Assembly (NCBI GenBank): GCA_009784445.1
Contig: WRBQ01000004.1
Coordinates: 1 to 64,000 of the forward strand
Reading direction: 5' to 3'
DNA length: 64,000 nt
Origin: Oscillospiraceae bacterium
GTDB lineage: Bacteria; Bacillota; Clostridia; Oscillospirales; Acutalibacteraceae
Under the pieces are notes generated by a model. That model was not told where the DNA came from and ran no database searches. It saw only the letters and a program-made list of their open reading frames with translations. Below are positions 33,707 through 41,148 of this stretch, piece by piece (the stretch's first letter is position 1; every line of letters begins with the position of its first letter). A program made the position numbers and the translations under genes.

Positions 33707-34879
33707 ATGAAACACATCATCATCCTATACGACGGCATGGCGGACGAGCCCCTGCCCGCCCTTGAAGGCAAAACACCCATGCAAGTTGCCCGCAAGCCGC
33801 TGTTCGACGCCATGGGACGCGACGGCGAGGTTGGTCTGGTGCACACCACACCGCCCGAACAATCTGCAGGCAGCGACAACACCAACCTCAATATCCTCGG
33901 CTACGACAGCACAAAATATTACACCGGCCGCAGCCCCATTGAGGCCGTGAGCATCGGTGTGCCCATGGCAGCCGACGACCTTGCCCTGCGCTGTAACCTA
34001 GTTACGCTCAGCGATGAAGATGATTACATCGCCAAAACCATGGTGGATTACGCCGGCAGCGAAATTTCCACGGAACAAGCGCATGAACTGATTGCCAAGC
34101 TGCAAGCTCAACTGGGCAGCGAGCAATTTGAATTCCACGCAGGTGTGCAATATCGCCATTGCTTATTATGGAAAGGCGGCAAAGCCAAGCTCGCCGGTAT
34201 GCACAACACTCCGCCGCACGACATCATCGGCCAGCCCATTGCTACGCACATGCCCAGTCATCCCGAGTTGCTAGACCTGATGCAGCGCAGCTGTGCCATT
34301 CTCAACGGCAACAAAGCCAACGCCATTTGGTTGTGGGGCGAGGGCACCTGCCCATTGCTACCCAGCTTTGAAGACATGCACGGCCTACACGGCAGCATTA
34401 TTTCCGCGGTGGATTTGCTCAAAGGCATTGGCATGCTTGCCGGCATGCGCACACCCAGCGTGCCCGGCGCCACCGACTGGATTGATACCAATTACAAAGG
34501 TGAAGCCAAAGCAGCGGTCGAGGAGTTCAAGGCCGGGCAAGACTTCGTTTTCCTGCACTTCGAAGCCACCGACGAAGCCGGGCACCGCGGCGATGTGCAA
34601 AGCAAAGTCCGCGGCATTGAGCTCATTGATGAAATTGTGCTGCCCATTGTGTTGGAATATCTGGAGCAACAAGACGATTACGCGCTGATGATTTTGCCTG
34701 ATCATCCCACGCCGCTTGCACGCAAAACCCACACCAGCGCCCCCGTGCCTTACATGATGTTCCGCAAGTCATGGCGCGGCAGCGGCAAGGGTGTGCACAG
34801 CGTAACCGAGCAAACCGCAGCCGCAACCAACAACGTGGTTGCACACGCGCCGGACTTAATCCGCAAATTCATCACATAG
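33707..34879 (+). CDS. apgM: 2,3-bisphosphoglycerate-independent phosphoglycerate mutase, archaeal type
   Basis: A 390-residue alkaline phosphatase-superfamily enzyme interconverting 3- and 2-phosphoglycerate. N-terminal ILYDGMADEPLPALEGKTPM carries the first metal aspartate. The catalytic serine is in SAGSDNTNLNILGYD. HFEATDEAGHRGD and LPDHPTP supply the remaining metal ligands. Length fits ApgM. With pgk at 4.6 kb it covers two steps of lower glycolysis. It is probably read from the plus-strand promoter in the face-to-face pair. Confidence 0.92.
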   Translation: MKHIIILYDGMADEPLPALEGKTPMQVARKPLFDAMGRDGEVGLVHTTPPEQSAGSDNTNLNILGYDSTKYYTGRSPIEAVSIGVPMAADDLALRCNLVTLSDEDDYIAKTMVDYAGSEISTEQAHELIAKLQAQLGSEQFEFHAGVQYRHCLLWKGGKAKLAGMHNTPPHDIIGQPIATHMPSHPELLDLMQRSCAILNGNKANAIWLWGEGTCPLLPSFEDMHGLHGSIISAVDLLKGIGMLAGMRTPSVPGATDWIDTNYKGEAKAAVEEFKAGQDFVFLHFEATDEAGHRGDVQSKVRGIELIDEIVLPIVLEYLEQQDDYALMILPDHPTPLARKTHTSAPVPYMMFRKSWRGSGKGVHSVTEQTAAATNNVVAHAPDLIRKFIT

Positions 34880-34958
34880 AAAACATCATTAAAAACAGCG
34901 TAAACACGAGAAAAACGCAGTTCGCACCCACAAAAATTGAAATTGCGCAAAAAAACGC

Positions 34959-34987
34959 TTGACAAGCCACACGCAATGCTGTATAAT
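34959..34987 (+). promoter_or_regulatory. Promoter of rplM-rpsI
   Basis: TTGACA at 34959-34964 and TATAAT at 34982-34987 with 17-bp spacing. A GGAGG lies 5 nt before the rplM ATG. Confidence 0.85.
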
Positions 34988-35020
34988 TGCAAGGTATGAT
35001 AAATTTTTCGGAGGTTCATT

Positions 35021-35458
35021 ATGTCTACTTATATGCCAAAAGCGGGCGACATCACCCGCAACTGGTATGTGCTTGATGCTGCCGGCGTGCCCATGGGCCG
35101 TGTGGCAACACAAGCTGCTACCTTGCTGCGTGGCAAGCACAAGCCCACCTTTGCGCCACATGCCGATTGCGGCGATTTCGTCATCATCATCAACGCAGGC
35201 CAAGCAGTGCTCACCGGCAAAAAGCTGGCGCAGAAAAAGCACTACCGCCACACCGGCTATGTTGGCAGCCTGAAAGTGGTTGGCTACAACGAGTTGATGG
35301 AAAAACGTCCCAGCTATGCCATGGAACTGGCTGTGAAAGGCATGTTGCCGCACACTAGCCTTGGCCGCAAGTCCTTCACACGCTTGAAAGTATTTGACGG
35401 CGCCGAGCACAAGCACAGCGCACAACAGCCCATCGCTTGGGAATTGGGAGGTAAATAA
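35021..35458 (+). CDS. rplM: 50S ribosomal protein L13 (uL13)
   Basis: A 145-residue ribosomal protein. The family core is seen in [40 protein letters not shown] and HTGYVGSLK, with [13 protein letters not shown] near the end. It is followed at 2 nt by rpsI, the usual bacterial pair, with GGGAGGTAAATAAGC between them. Confidence 0.97.
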   Translation: MSTYMPKAGDITRNWYVLDAAGVPMGRVATQAATLLRGKHKPTFAPHADCGDFVIIINAGQAVLTGKKLAQKKHYRHTGYVGSLKVVGYNELMEKRPSYAMELAVKGMLPHTSLGRKSFTRLKVFDGAEHKHSAQQPIAWELGGK

Positions 35459-35460
35459 GC

Positions 35461-35862
35461 ATGAACTTTGAAAGCGTACCGTTCTTTTATGGCACCGGCC
35501 GACGCAAAAAAAGCGTGGCGCGCGTGCGTTTGTACAACGGCGCAGGCAAAATCACCATCAACGATCGCGACATTGATGACTACTTTGGTCTCGAAACACT
35601 GAAGCTGGTGGTTCGTCAACCCCTCGCGCTAACCGAAACTCTGGACAAAATCGACATCGTTTGCCGCGTGAATGGCGGCGGCGTAAGCGGTCAAGCGGGT
35701 GCGATTCGCCATGGCGTTGCGCGCGCGCTGCTGCTGTATAACCCCGAACTGCGCCCGGCACTGAAGGCCGCAGGCTTCCTCACGCGTGACCCACGCATGA
35801 AAGAGCGCAAGAAATACGGTCTCAAAAAAGCTCGTCGTGCGCCTCAGTTCTCGAAACGTTAG
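35461..35862 (+). CDS. rpsI: 30S ribosomal protein S9 (uS9)
   Basis: A 133-residue ribosomal protein. Visible are [40 protein letters not shown] and the conserved C-terminal tail [12 protein letters not shown], whose last basic residues reach the tRNA anticodon in the P site. It is co-transcribed with rplM. Confidence 0.97.
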   Translation: MNFESVPFFYGTGRRKKSVARVRLYNGAGKITINDRDIDDYFGLETLKLVVRQPLALTETLDKIDIVCRVNGGGVSGQAGAIRHGVARALLLYNPELRPALKAAGFLTRDPRMKERKKYGLKKARRAPQFSKR

Positions 35863-35878
35863 TTTTTGTTTTATGTTG

Positions 35879-35905
35879 CGGGCGGCGTAATCGCCGCCCC
35901 TACAG
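35879..35905 (-). repeat. GGGGCG dispersed palindrome, copy 2
   Basis: On the minus strand, CTGTAGGGGCGGCGATTACG then CCGCCCG. The GGGCGGCG/CGCCGCCC arms pair perfectly. It sits between rpsI and rpmH. Confidence 0.75.
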
Positions 35906-35935
35906 TGAGATTTTCACCGAAAGGATTCATATAAG

Positions 35936-36070
35936 ATGAAACGCACCTATCAGCCTAAGAAGCTGCACCGCAAAAAAGAGCATGGCTTTCGCAAGCGCAT
36001 GTTCGACCGCCACGGCCGCAAAATTCTTGCACGCCGTCGCGCCAAAGGCCGCAAGCGCCTGACCCACTAA
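35936..36070 (+). CDS. rpmH: 50S ribosomal protein L34 (bL34)
   Basis: A 44-residue basic protein, too short for the ORF track. The sequence [20 protein letters not shown] then [14 protein letters not shown]-type ending matches bL34 throughout. GAAAGGA lies 10 nt upstream of the ATG. rnpA starts 3 nt after its stop, the conserved arrangement. Confidence 0.97.
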   Translation: MKRTYQPKKLHRKKEHGFRKRMFDRHGRKILARRRAKGRKRLTH

Positions 36071-36073
36071 GAC

Positions 36074-36400
36074 GTGGAAACTTTAAAGATTAATGGGGAT
36101 TTCCGCCGTGCCTATGGCCGCGGCAAATCCCTCACGGCGCCTGCGCTGGTTACGTACGCGCTGCGCAACCGCGCGGGCCGTTGTCGTTATGGCATCACCG
36201 CAAGCAAAAAAGTGGGTAACGCCGTGGTACGCAACCGCTGCCGCCGGGTCATCCGCGAGGCATTTCGCACACTGGACGAGCCCTTGCAAGGCAACTGGGA
36301 CATCGTGTTTGTTGCCCGCGGGCGCACCGCTCACGTGAAAAGCACGGATATCCAGCGCGTGATGCGCGCGCAACTGAAGAAACTGGGTGTAATTGCATGA
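36074..36400 (+). CDS. rnpA: Ribonuclease P protein component
   Basis: A 108-residue basic protein that helps RNase P RNA bind and cleave precursor tRNA. The diagnostic block is [19 protein letters not shown], with [11 protein letters not shown] at the N-terminus. The start is a GTG 3 nt after rpmH, and I see no Shine-Dalgarno before it, so translation is probably coupled to rpmH. The end overlaps yidD. Confidence 0.95.
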   Translation: METLKINGDFRRAYGRGKSLTAPALVTYALRNRAGRCRYGITASKKVGNAVVRNRCRRVIREAFRTLDEPLQGNWDIVFVARGRTAHVKSTDIQRVMRAQLKKLGVIA

Positions 36401-36633
36401 AGCGTGTTCTGACTGCCCCCATCAAGTTCTACCAGCGATTTATTTCGCCGGTGTTGCCGCCCATGTGTCGCTTTCAACCCAGTTGCTCGCACTACACCGT
36501 GGAGGCCATTGAAGTGCACGGCGCGGCCATTGGCTTGCTGCTGGGCATTGGCCGATTTTTGCGCTGCAACCCACTGTTCCCCGGGGGATACGACCCCGTT
36601 CCACCCAAACGCGATAAAAGAGGACTAAAATGA
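36397..36633 (+). CDS. yidD: Membrane protein insertion efficiency factor YidD
   Basis: A 78-residue amphipathic protein. [20 protein letters not shown] followed by [14 protein letters not shown] is the family signature, and [14 protein letters not shown] follows. It overlaps rnpA by 4 nt and yidC by 4 nt, as is usual in this operon. Confidence 0.96.
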   Translation: MKRVLTAPIKFYQRFISPVLPPMCRFQPSCSHYTVEAIEVHGAAIGLLLGIGRFLRCNPLFPGGYDPVPPKRDKRGLK

Positions 36634-37700
36634 CATTTATCTTTGACTTGCTGGGCGTTGTGTTTGGCCCAATCATGCGCTGGATTTTCTGGCTGGTGGG
36701 CAATTATGGCGTGGCAATTATCGTGTTCACGCTGCTTTGCCGCATCATTCAGCTGCCCTTTGCGGTGAAACAACAGCGCAACATGGCAAAAAACACGCGC
36801 ATGACCATGAAGCTGCGCAAAATCACCGAACGCTACAAAGACGACAAACGCCGCCAGCAAGAAGAAACCCAAAAATTTTACCAACGCGAAGGCTACAACC
36901 CGCTTAAGGCGGGCTGTTCGGGCGGCATGCTGGCGCAGTTCCCCATTATGTTTGGTTTGGTGGCAGCCATTAACCGCCCGCTGCAATACACCTTGCAGTT
37001 GCCGCAGGCGCTCCTTGAACGCCTGCAATATCTTGAGCCCATCGTGCTGGGCGCCGCCGAAGAGGGCGGCCGTGGATTCACCTTCATGGGCATGGGTGCC
37101 GGTGGTGGCCCACTGCAAATTCAGTTGCGCATTGTAGAAAACATTGAGCTGTTTGCAGAATGGTTTGGCGAAGGCTATCGCTACATCTGCGAATATTGCG
37201 AATATGCCGCCTACGGCTGCTGCGAATATGTACAACAAATCGCACTGATTCCCGAACGCTATGCCAGTTACTTGCCACAAATTCAAGAGTTCGCCGTTAA
37301 CGATTTTCAGTTGTTTGGGCTTAGCTTGGGCCAAATGCCCGGCCAAGCAGGCGCGTTTATCGGTGTACTGATTCCCGTGCTTGCGGGCGCTGGTGCCTTG
37401 GCCACATCGCTGTTCACTTTCTTCCGCCAACGCGACACCAACCCCCAAATGGCACAGCAAGGCAAGTTCATGACTGGCTGCATGACCTTTGTGATGCCGC
37501 TGTTCAGTGCCGTGTGGGCCATTGGTTTCCCCATCGGCGTCGGTATCTTCTGGATTATTTCCGGCTTCATTGCCTTTGTGCAAACCGTGGCACTGCACTA
37601 TGCCATGCCGCCGCAAAAAATGCTCGCGCGCGTGCTGGTTGAAGAAACCGTGGAACGCCGCAGCCGCGAAAACAGCAAAAAGAAAATCGCTGAGTTATAA
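36630..37700 (+). CDS. yidC: Membrane protein insertase YidC/Oxa1
   Basis: A 356-residue insertase of the YidC/SpoIIIJ family. The N-terminal transmembrane region includes [20 protein letters not shown], followed by a cytoplasmic basic hairpin (roughly 45-95), then further helices near 97-117, 240-260, 280-305 and 310-335. The exposed region between about residues 120 and 235 is longer than usual and contains a Tyr/Cys-rich stretch ([16 protein letters not shown]). No lipoprotein signal is evident. Position between yidD and jag supports the call. Confidence 0.92.
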   Translation: MTFIFDLLGVVFGPIMRWIFWLVGNYGVAIIVFTLLCRIIQLPFAVKQQRNMAKNTRMTMKLRKITERYKDDKRRQQEETQKFYQREGYNPLKAGCSGGMLAQFPIMFGLVAAINRPLQYTLQLPQALLERLQYLEPIVLGAAEEGGRGFTFMGMGAGGGPLQIQLRIVENIELFAEWFGEGYRYICEYCEYAAYGCCEYVQQIALIPERYASYLPQIQEFAVNDFQLFGLSLGQMPGQAGAFIGVLIPVLAGAGALATSLFTFFRQRDTNPQMAQQGKFMTGCMTFVMPLFSAVWAIGFPIGVGIFWIISGFIAFVQTVALHYAMPPQKMLARVLVEETVERRSRENSKKKIAEL

Positions 37701-37712
37701 TGTAATCACACA

Positions 37713-37742
37713 GTGGGCGGGTGCAATACCCCGCCCCTGTAT
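37713..37742 (-). repeat. GGGGCG dispersed palindrome, copy 3
   Basis: On the minus strand, ATACAGGGGCGGGGTATTGC then ACCCGCCCAC. The arms pair around a short loop, between yidC and the jag/khpB gene. Confidence 0.65.
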
Positions 37743-37760
37743 CTATAAGGAGGAGAAACC

Positions 37761-38633
37761 ATGACTGAAGCCATTGGCATTGGCCCATCGATGGAAGAAG
37801 CTGTGCAAGCCGCCATCGCACAACTCAACGCCCCCGAGGGCATCGAAATTTCAACCGAAGTGCTGAGCGTGGAGAAAAAACTGCTCAAAGGCACACAAGT
37901 CAAAGTGCGCGCCTATTACGAAGAAACCGAGTTTTCCAAAGCAGAACAATACATCAAAACTGTGCTGCGTCACATGGGCGTGCAAGAATCTACCGTGCTA
38001 ACCATGGAAGAAGAAGATGGCGTGCGCTTTTCGCTGCAATGCGGCGATGACGATGGCTATGTCATTGGTCGCCGCGGCGAAACCCTCGACAGCCTGCAAT
38101 ACTTAGTGCGTTTGGTCATCAGCCGTGGACGCGATGACTACCGCCGTGTGAACGTGAACGTGGCAGACTACCGCGAAACCCGCGAGCAAAATCTGCGCGA
38201 CTTGGCCAACGCCAATGCCGGCAAGGCCAAAAAATTCGGCCGCAACATGCTCATGCCACCCATGAGTGCCTACGACCGCCGCACCGTACACACGGTGATT
38301 CAAGAAATCGAAGGCGTGAGCTCGCACTCGGTGGGTGAAGGTAGCGATCGCCGCGTGGTGGTTGCGCCCGACGAACAATACCGAAAGCCCGACACTCGCC
38401 GCAGTGGTGGTGGCGGTGGTTTCAATAACCGCGATCGCGGCAACAGCATGCAGCGCAATCAACGCAACGCCAACACCCGCCGTTTTCCTGGCGACCGCAA
38501 CGACCGCGCACCCCGCCAACCCATTGACAAAACCCCAACTCGTGCGCCACGTTCTGATATGAACAGCAGCGCCGGCCGCTACGGCAAAATCGAACCCCGC
38601 CGCGCGGACGCTGAAGTGAATACTGAGGAGTAA
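37761..38633 (+). CDS. khpB: RNA-binding protein KhpB/Jag
   Basis: A 290-residue protein with three domains in order: Jag_N (residues 1-50, GIGPSMEEAVQAAIAQL), KH (about 75-150, with DDDGYVIGRRGETLDSLQYL) and R3H (about 150-215, with MSAYDRRTVHTVI). The last 75 residues are Arg/Asn/Gly-rich and probably disordered. KhpB binds RNA with KhpA and influences cell division in Firmicutes. AGGAGGAG precedes the ATG. Its place after yidC is conserved. Confidence 0.93.
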   Translation: MTEAIGIGPSMEEAVQAAIAQLNAPEGIEISTEVLSVEKKLLKGTQVKVRAYYEETEFSKAEQYIKTVLRHMGVQESTVLTMEEEDGVRFSLQCGDDDGYVIGRRGETLDSLQYLVRLVISRGRDDYRRVNVNVADYRETREQNLRDLANANAGKAKKFGRNMLMPPMSAYDRRTVHTVIQEIEGVSSHSVGEGSDRRVVVAPDEQYRKPDTRRSGGGGGFNNRDRGNSMQRNQRNANTRRFPGDRNDRAPRQPIDKTPTRAPRSDMNSSAGRYGKIEPRRADAEVNTEE

Positions 38634-38660
38634 TGGTAGGGGCGGATGCAAATCCGCCCG
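38634..38660 (+). repeat. GGGGCG dispersed palindrome, copy 4
   Basis: TGGTAGGGGCGGATGCAAAT then CCGCCCG, overlapping the end of khpB. GGGCGGAT and ATCCGCCC pair perfectly around GCAA. Confidence 0.75.
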
Positions 38661-38669
38661 TGATTTATT

Positions 38670-39332
38670 ATGAAGATAGAAATACATATCCATTCCACCG
38701 AACACAGTGCCTGCGCCGCAGAAGATGCCGCGGGCTGTGTGGCACGTTGCGTGGCACAGGGCTATGACGGCATGGTGATTACCAACCACTTTTGCAACTG
38801 CGGCTGGCCAGATTGGGCCGACTGGCAAACGCGAATCGACCGCTTTATGCGTGGTTATCACGCAGCTGTGCAGGCTGCACCGCCCGGTTTCACTGTCATT
38901 TTGGGCATGGAGCTGCGCTTTTTTCAGGAAGATGAGAATGATTACTTGATATTGGGCTTGGATGAGCAATTTTTGCGTGAGCACGAAGGCTTTGATGACT
39001 TGGGCATTGCAAAATTCAGCGAATTCGCGCGCGAGCACGACCTGTTGATTTGCCAGGCGCACCCATTTCGCTACACCATGGTGCTGCGCGACCCGAAATA
39101 TGTGGACGCCTATGAGGTCTACAATGGCCATGGCCGCTGGGAAAGCAACAATGAAATTGCAGCGGCATGGGCAAAACGGCACGGCAAGATTGCGCTTTCG
39201 GGCAGCGATTGGCATGGCTACGACACCGAATGCGGCATGAATCCCGGCGGCATTGTGCTAGATTACCCCGTGAAAGATGCAAAAGAGCTTGTGGCAGCCA
39301 TAAAATCCGGCAAGTTTACGATTTTGCAGTAA
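38670..39332 (+). CDS. PHP-domain phosphoesterase
   Basis: A 220-residue metal-dependent PHP protein. Motif I is HIHSTEHSAC, motif II VITNHF, a third cluster is CQAHPFRYT, and motif IV is SGSDWHGYD. These supply the metal ligands. It is related to histidinol phosphatase and YciV-like enzymes, but the substrate is unknown. No Shine-Dalgarno is obvious before the ATG, because the dispersed palindrome occupies that space. The aromatic operon promoter begins 8 bp after its stop. Confidence 0.82.
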   Translation: MKIEIHIHSTEHSACAAEDAAGCVARCVAQGYDGMVITNHFCNCGWPDWADWQTRIDRFMRGYHAAVQAAPPGFTVILGMELRFFQEDENDYLILGLDEQFLREHEGFDDLGIAKFSEFAREHDLLICQAHPFRYTMVLRDPKYVDAYEVYNGHGRWESNNEIAAAWAKRHGKIALSGSDWHGYDTECGMNPGGIVLDYPVKDAKELVAAIKSGKFTILQ

Positions 39333-39339
39333 ATTTCGC

Positions 39340-39368
39340 TTGACAACGCGCATAAACTATGCTATACT
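39340..39368 (+). promoter_or_regulatory. Promoter of the aromatic amino acid operon
   Basis: TTGACA at 39340-39345 and TATACT at 39363-39368 with 17-bp spacing. Transcription should start about 20 nt before the leader ATG. Confidence 0.88.
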
Positions 39369-39395
39369 AGCTTTATCTATTCGCAAGGAGCAGCC

Positions 39396-39461
39396 ATGAA
39401 CCGTTCGTTTTACCGCTACTTTAGCTTCCCCTTTTGGGGGGCAAACTGCGGTATGCGCTAA
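39396..39461 (+). CDS. Leader peptide of the aromatic operon (Phe/Tyr/Trp-rich)
   Basis: A 21-residue reading frame with AAGGAG 6 nt upstream. Residues 5-14 read FYRYFSFPFW, seven aromatic residues in ten. Four Phe, two Tyr and one Trp in such a short peptide are the mark of a ribosome-stalling leader, like pheA and pheST leaders in enterobacteria. It lies between a consensus promoter and a terminator, directly before DAHP synthase and prephenate dehydratase genes. It is too short for the ORF track. Confidence 0.85.
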   Translation: MNRSFYRYFSFPFWGANCGMR

Positions 39462-39522
39462 AGTTTTTGGGCCACGCCCGAACTATCATGCAACCCGCAG
39501 TGTAAACTGCGGTATTTTTTTT
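39411..39522 (+). promoter_or_regulatory. Transcription attenuator of the aromatic operon
   Basis: Four segments can be assigned. Segment 1 TACCGC (39411-39416) pairs with GCGGTA (39448-39453) in segment 2. Segment 2 ACTGCGG (39445-39451) can instead pair with segment 3 CCGCAGT (39495-39501). Segment 3 pairs with segment 4 ACTGCGG (39506-39512), and TATTTTTTTT follows. Segments 2 and 4 lie in an exact 12-nt direct repeat, AAACTGCGGTAT. Stalling on the aromatic codons would free segment 2 and prevent the terminator. Confidence 0.82.
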
Positions 39523-39533
39523 AGGAGGGCAAC

Positions 39534-40139
39534 ATGCACATTATCGCCATTCAGCACGCGCAAAGCGAGCAACACCTCAACGGCATGATTGGCGGCAGCA
39601 CCGAATGGCCGCTTACCCCACGCGGGCGGCGGCATGCACGCAAAATCGCGCGAGCATTGCGGCGCGAACTGGGTTATCGCCCCAACTACGTGCTGTATTC
39701 CTCCGACATGCAGCGTACCGCACAAACTGCCACGCCCATCGCCAAAGCACTGGGCCTAGAGATCCAATGGCTGCCCGACTTGCGCGAGCTCAAAGTGGGC
39801 AGTGCCGCAGGCAAAAGCAAAGCTTGGCTGAAAGAAAACGAAGCCCCGCGCGAGGGTGTGCCCTTTTTGGATCACCGCCCGCTGCCCGACGCCGAAACTT
39901 GGCGCGAAATGAGCCAGCGCGTGGCGGTTGCTCTTGCGCAGATTGAAGCCGCCGGCGAAAACGCCATCGTGGTGGCACACGGCGGCAGCTTAGGGCAGTT
40001 TGTGCAGCTATTTTTGCGCATCCCGCAAGAAGGCAGCTGGCCGCATGGGCTGGCAGGCGGCGTGCATAAGCTGGAAAAACGCGAAGAAAACGGCAACACC
40101 GTCTATACCTTACACAAATTCAACGAAATTCATTTTTAG
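39534..40139 (+). CDS. Histidine phosphatase-superfamily protein with altered RHG motif
   Basis: A 201-residue protein of the phosphoglycerate mutase-like fold. The usual N-terminal RHG becomes QHAQSE, keeping the phospho-accepting histidine but losing the arginine. SSDMQRTAQTATPIA, LRELKVG and VAHGGSLGQFV keep the rest of the pattern. It is the first structural gene after the attenuator, with TTAGGAGGG directly after the terminator T run. A role in aromatic metabolism is implied by position only. Loss of the arginine may change or weaken phosphatase activity. Confidence 0.8.
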   Translation: MHIIAIQHAQSEQHLNGMIGGSTEWPLTPRGRRHARKIARALRRELGYRPNYVLYSSDMQRTAQTATPIAKALGLEIQWLPDLRELKVGSAAGKSKAWLKENEAPREGVPFLDHRPLPDAETWREMSQRVAVALAQIEAAGENAIVVAHGGSLGQFVQLFLRIPQEGSWPHGLAGGVHKLEKREENGNTVYTLHKFNEIHF

Positions 40140-40149
40140 GAGAACCACT

Positions 40150-41148
40150 ATGATCGTCGTACTTAAGCAAGATTACATGCAAGAACAGCTGGATATGCTG
40201 CTGCACTGGCTGCAAGAACAAGGCATTGCTGTGCACCAAAACCTGGGCGAACACTCCACCGTGCTGGGCCTAATTGGCGACACCGCCGGGCTCGACACCG
40301 ACCTGATTGAAGCGCAGGATTTCGTGGAAAAAGTCCAGCGTGTGCAGGAACCGTTCAAAAAAGCCAACCGCAAATTTCACCCGATTGATAGCGTGGTGGA
40401 CGTGGGCGGCGTGAAAATTGGCGCAGGCAATTTTGCGGTGATGGCTGGCCCATGCAGCGTGGAATCACCCGAGCAAGTGAGCGAAATTGCTGCGGCGGTG
40501 AAGGCTTCGGGCGCAAGCATATTGCGCGGCGGTGCCTTCAAACCGCGCACTTCGCCCTATGATTTTCAGGGCATGGGCAACGACGGCATTGAGCTACTGC
40601 TGAAGGCCAAAGCGCAAAATGGTCTGCCCATCGTGAGCGAAATCATGAATGTGAACCACTTGCCCGCTTTCGAGCACGTGGATTGCATTCAGGTGGGCGC
40701 ACGCAACATGCAAAACTTTGAGCTGCTGAAAGAACTCGGCCGCTGCAACAAGCCCATTTTGCTCAAGCGCGGCCTGGCCAACACCATTCAAGAGTGGCTG
40801 ATGAGCGCGGAGTACATCATGGCTGGCGGCAACCAGCAAGTGATTTTGTGCGAGCGCGGCATTCGTACCTTCGAAACTGCCACGCGCAACACCTTGGATC
40901 TTTCTGCCGTGTGCGTAATCAAGGAAAAATCTCACTTGCCCATCGTGGTTGATCCCAGCCATGCCACGGGCGTGTCACGCTATGTGAAGCAACTTGCGGT
41001 GGCCGCTGCTGCCGTGGGCGCCGACGGCCTGATGATTGAAGTGCACAATAACCCCGCCAAAGCCATGTGCGACGGCCCGCAATCGCTCACGCCCGCGCAG
41101 TTTGACGATGTGATGCGCGCCGTGAACCAAGTGAGGGCAGCTGTATGA
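40150..41148 (+). CDS. aroF: 3-deoxy-7-phosphoheptulonate (DAHP) synthase
   Basis: A 332-residue enzyme condensing phosphoenolpyruvate and erythrose 4-phosphate, the first step of the shikimate pathway. It has the short N-terminal ferredoxin-like domain of the type Ibeta (Thermotoga-like) class, which often gives feedback control. [29 protein letters not shown] and [16 protein letters not shown] are the core motifs. ATG 40150 after TAGGAG replaces the track start at 40000. The next gene overlaps by 4 nt. Confidence 0.95.
   Translation: MIVVLKQDYMQEQLDMLLHWLQEQGIAVHQNLGEHSTVLGLIGDTAGLDTDLIEAQDFVEKVQRVQEPFKKANRKFHPIDSVVDVGGVKIGAGNFAVMAGPCSVESPEQVSEIAAAVKASGASILRGGAFKPRTSPYDFQGMGNDGIELLLKAKAQNGLPIVSEIMNVNHLPAFEHVDCIQVGARNMQNFELLKELGRCNKPILLKRGLANTIQEWLMSAEYIMAGGNQQVILCERGIRTFETATRNTLDLSAVCVIKEKSHLPIVVDPSHATGVSRYVKQLAVAAAAVGADGLMIEVHNNPAKAMCDGPQSLTPAQFDDVMRAVNQVRAAV

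Noticed and set aside
36492-37616. 374-residue minus-strand ORF opposite yidC
   Set aside because: It is the antisense frame of yidD/yidC, with no ribosome site or family resemblance.
38103-39215. 370-residue minus-strand ORF across khpB and the PHP gene
   Set aside because: It spans two well-supported plus-strand genes and their intergenic repeat, and shows shadow composition.
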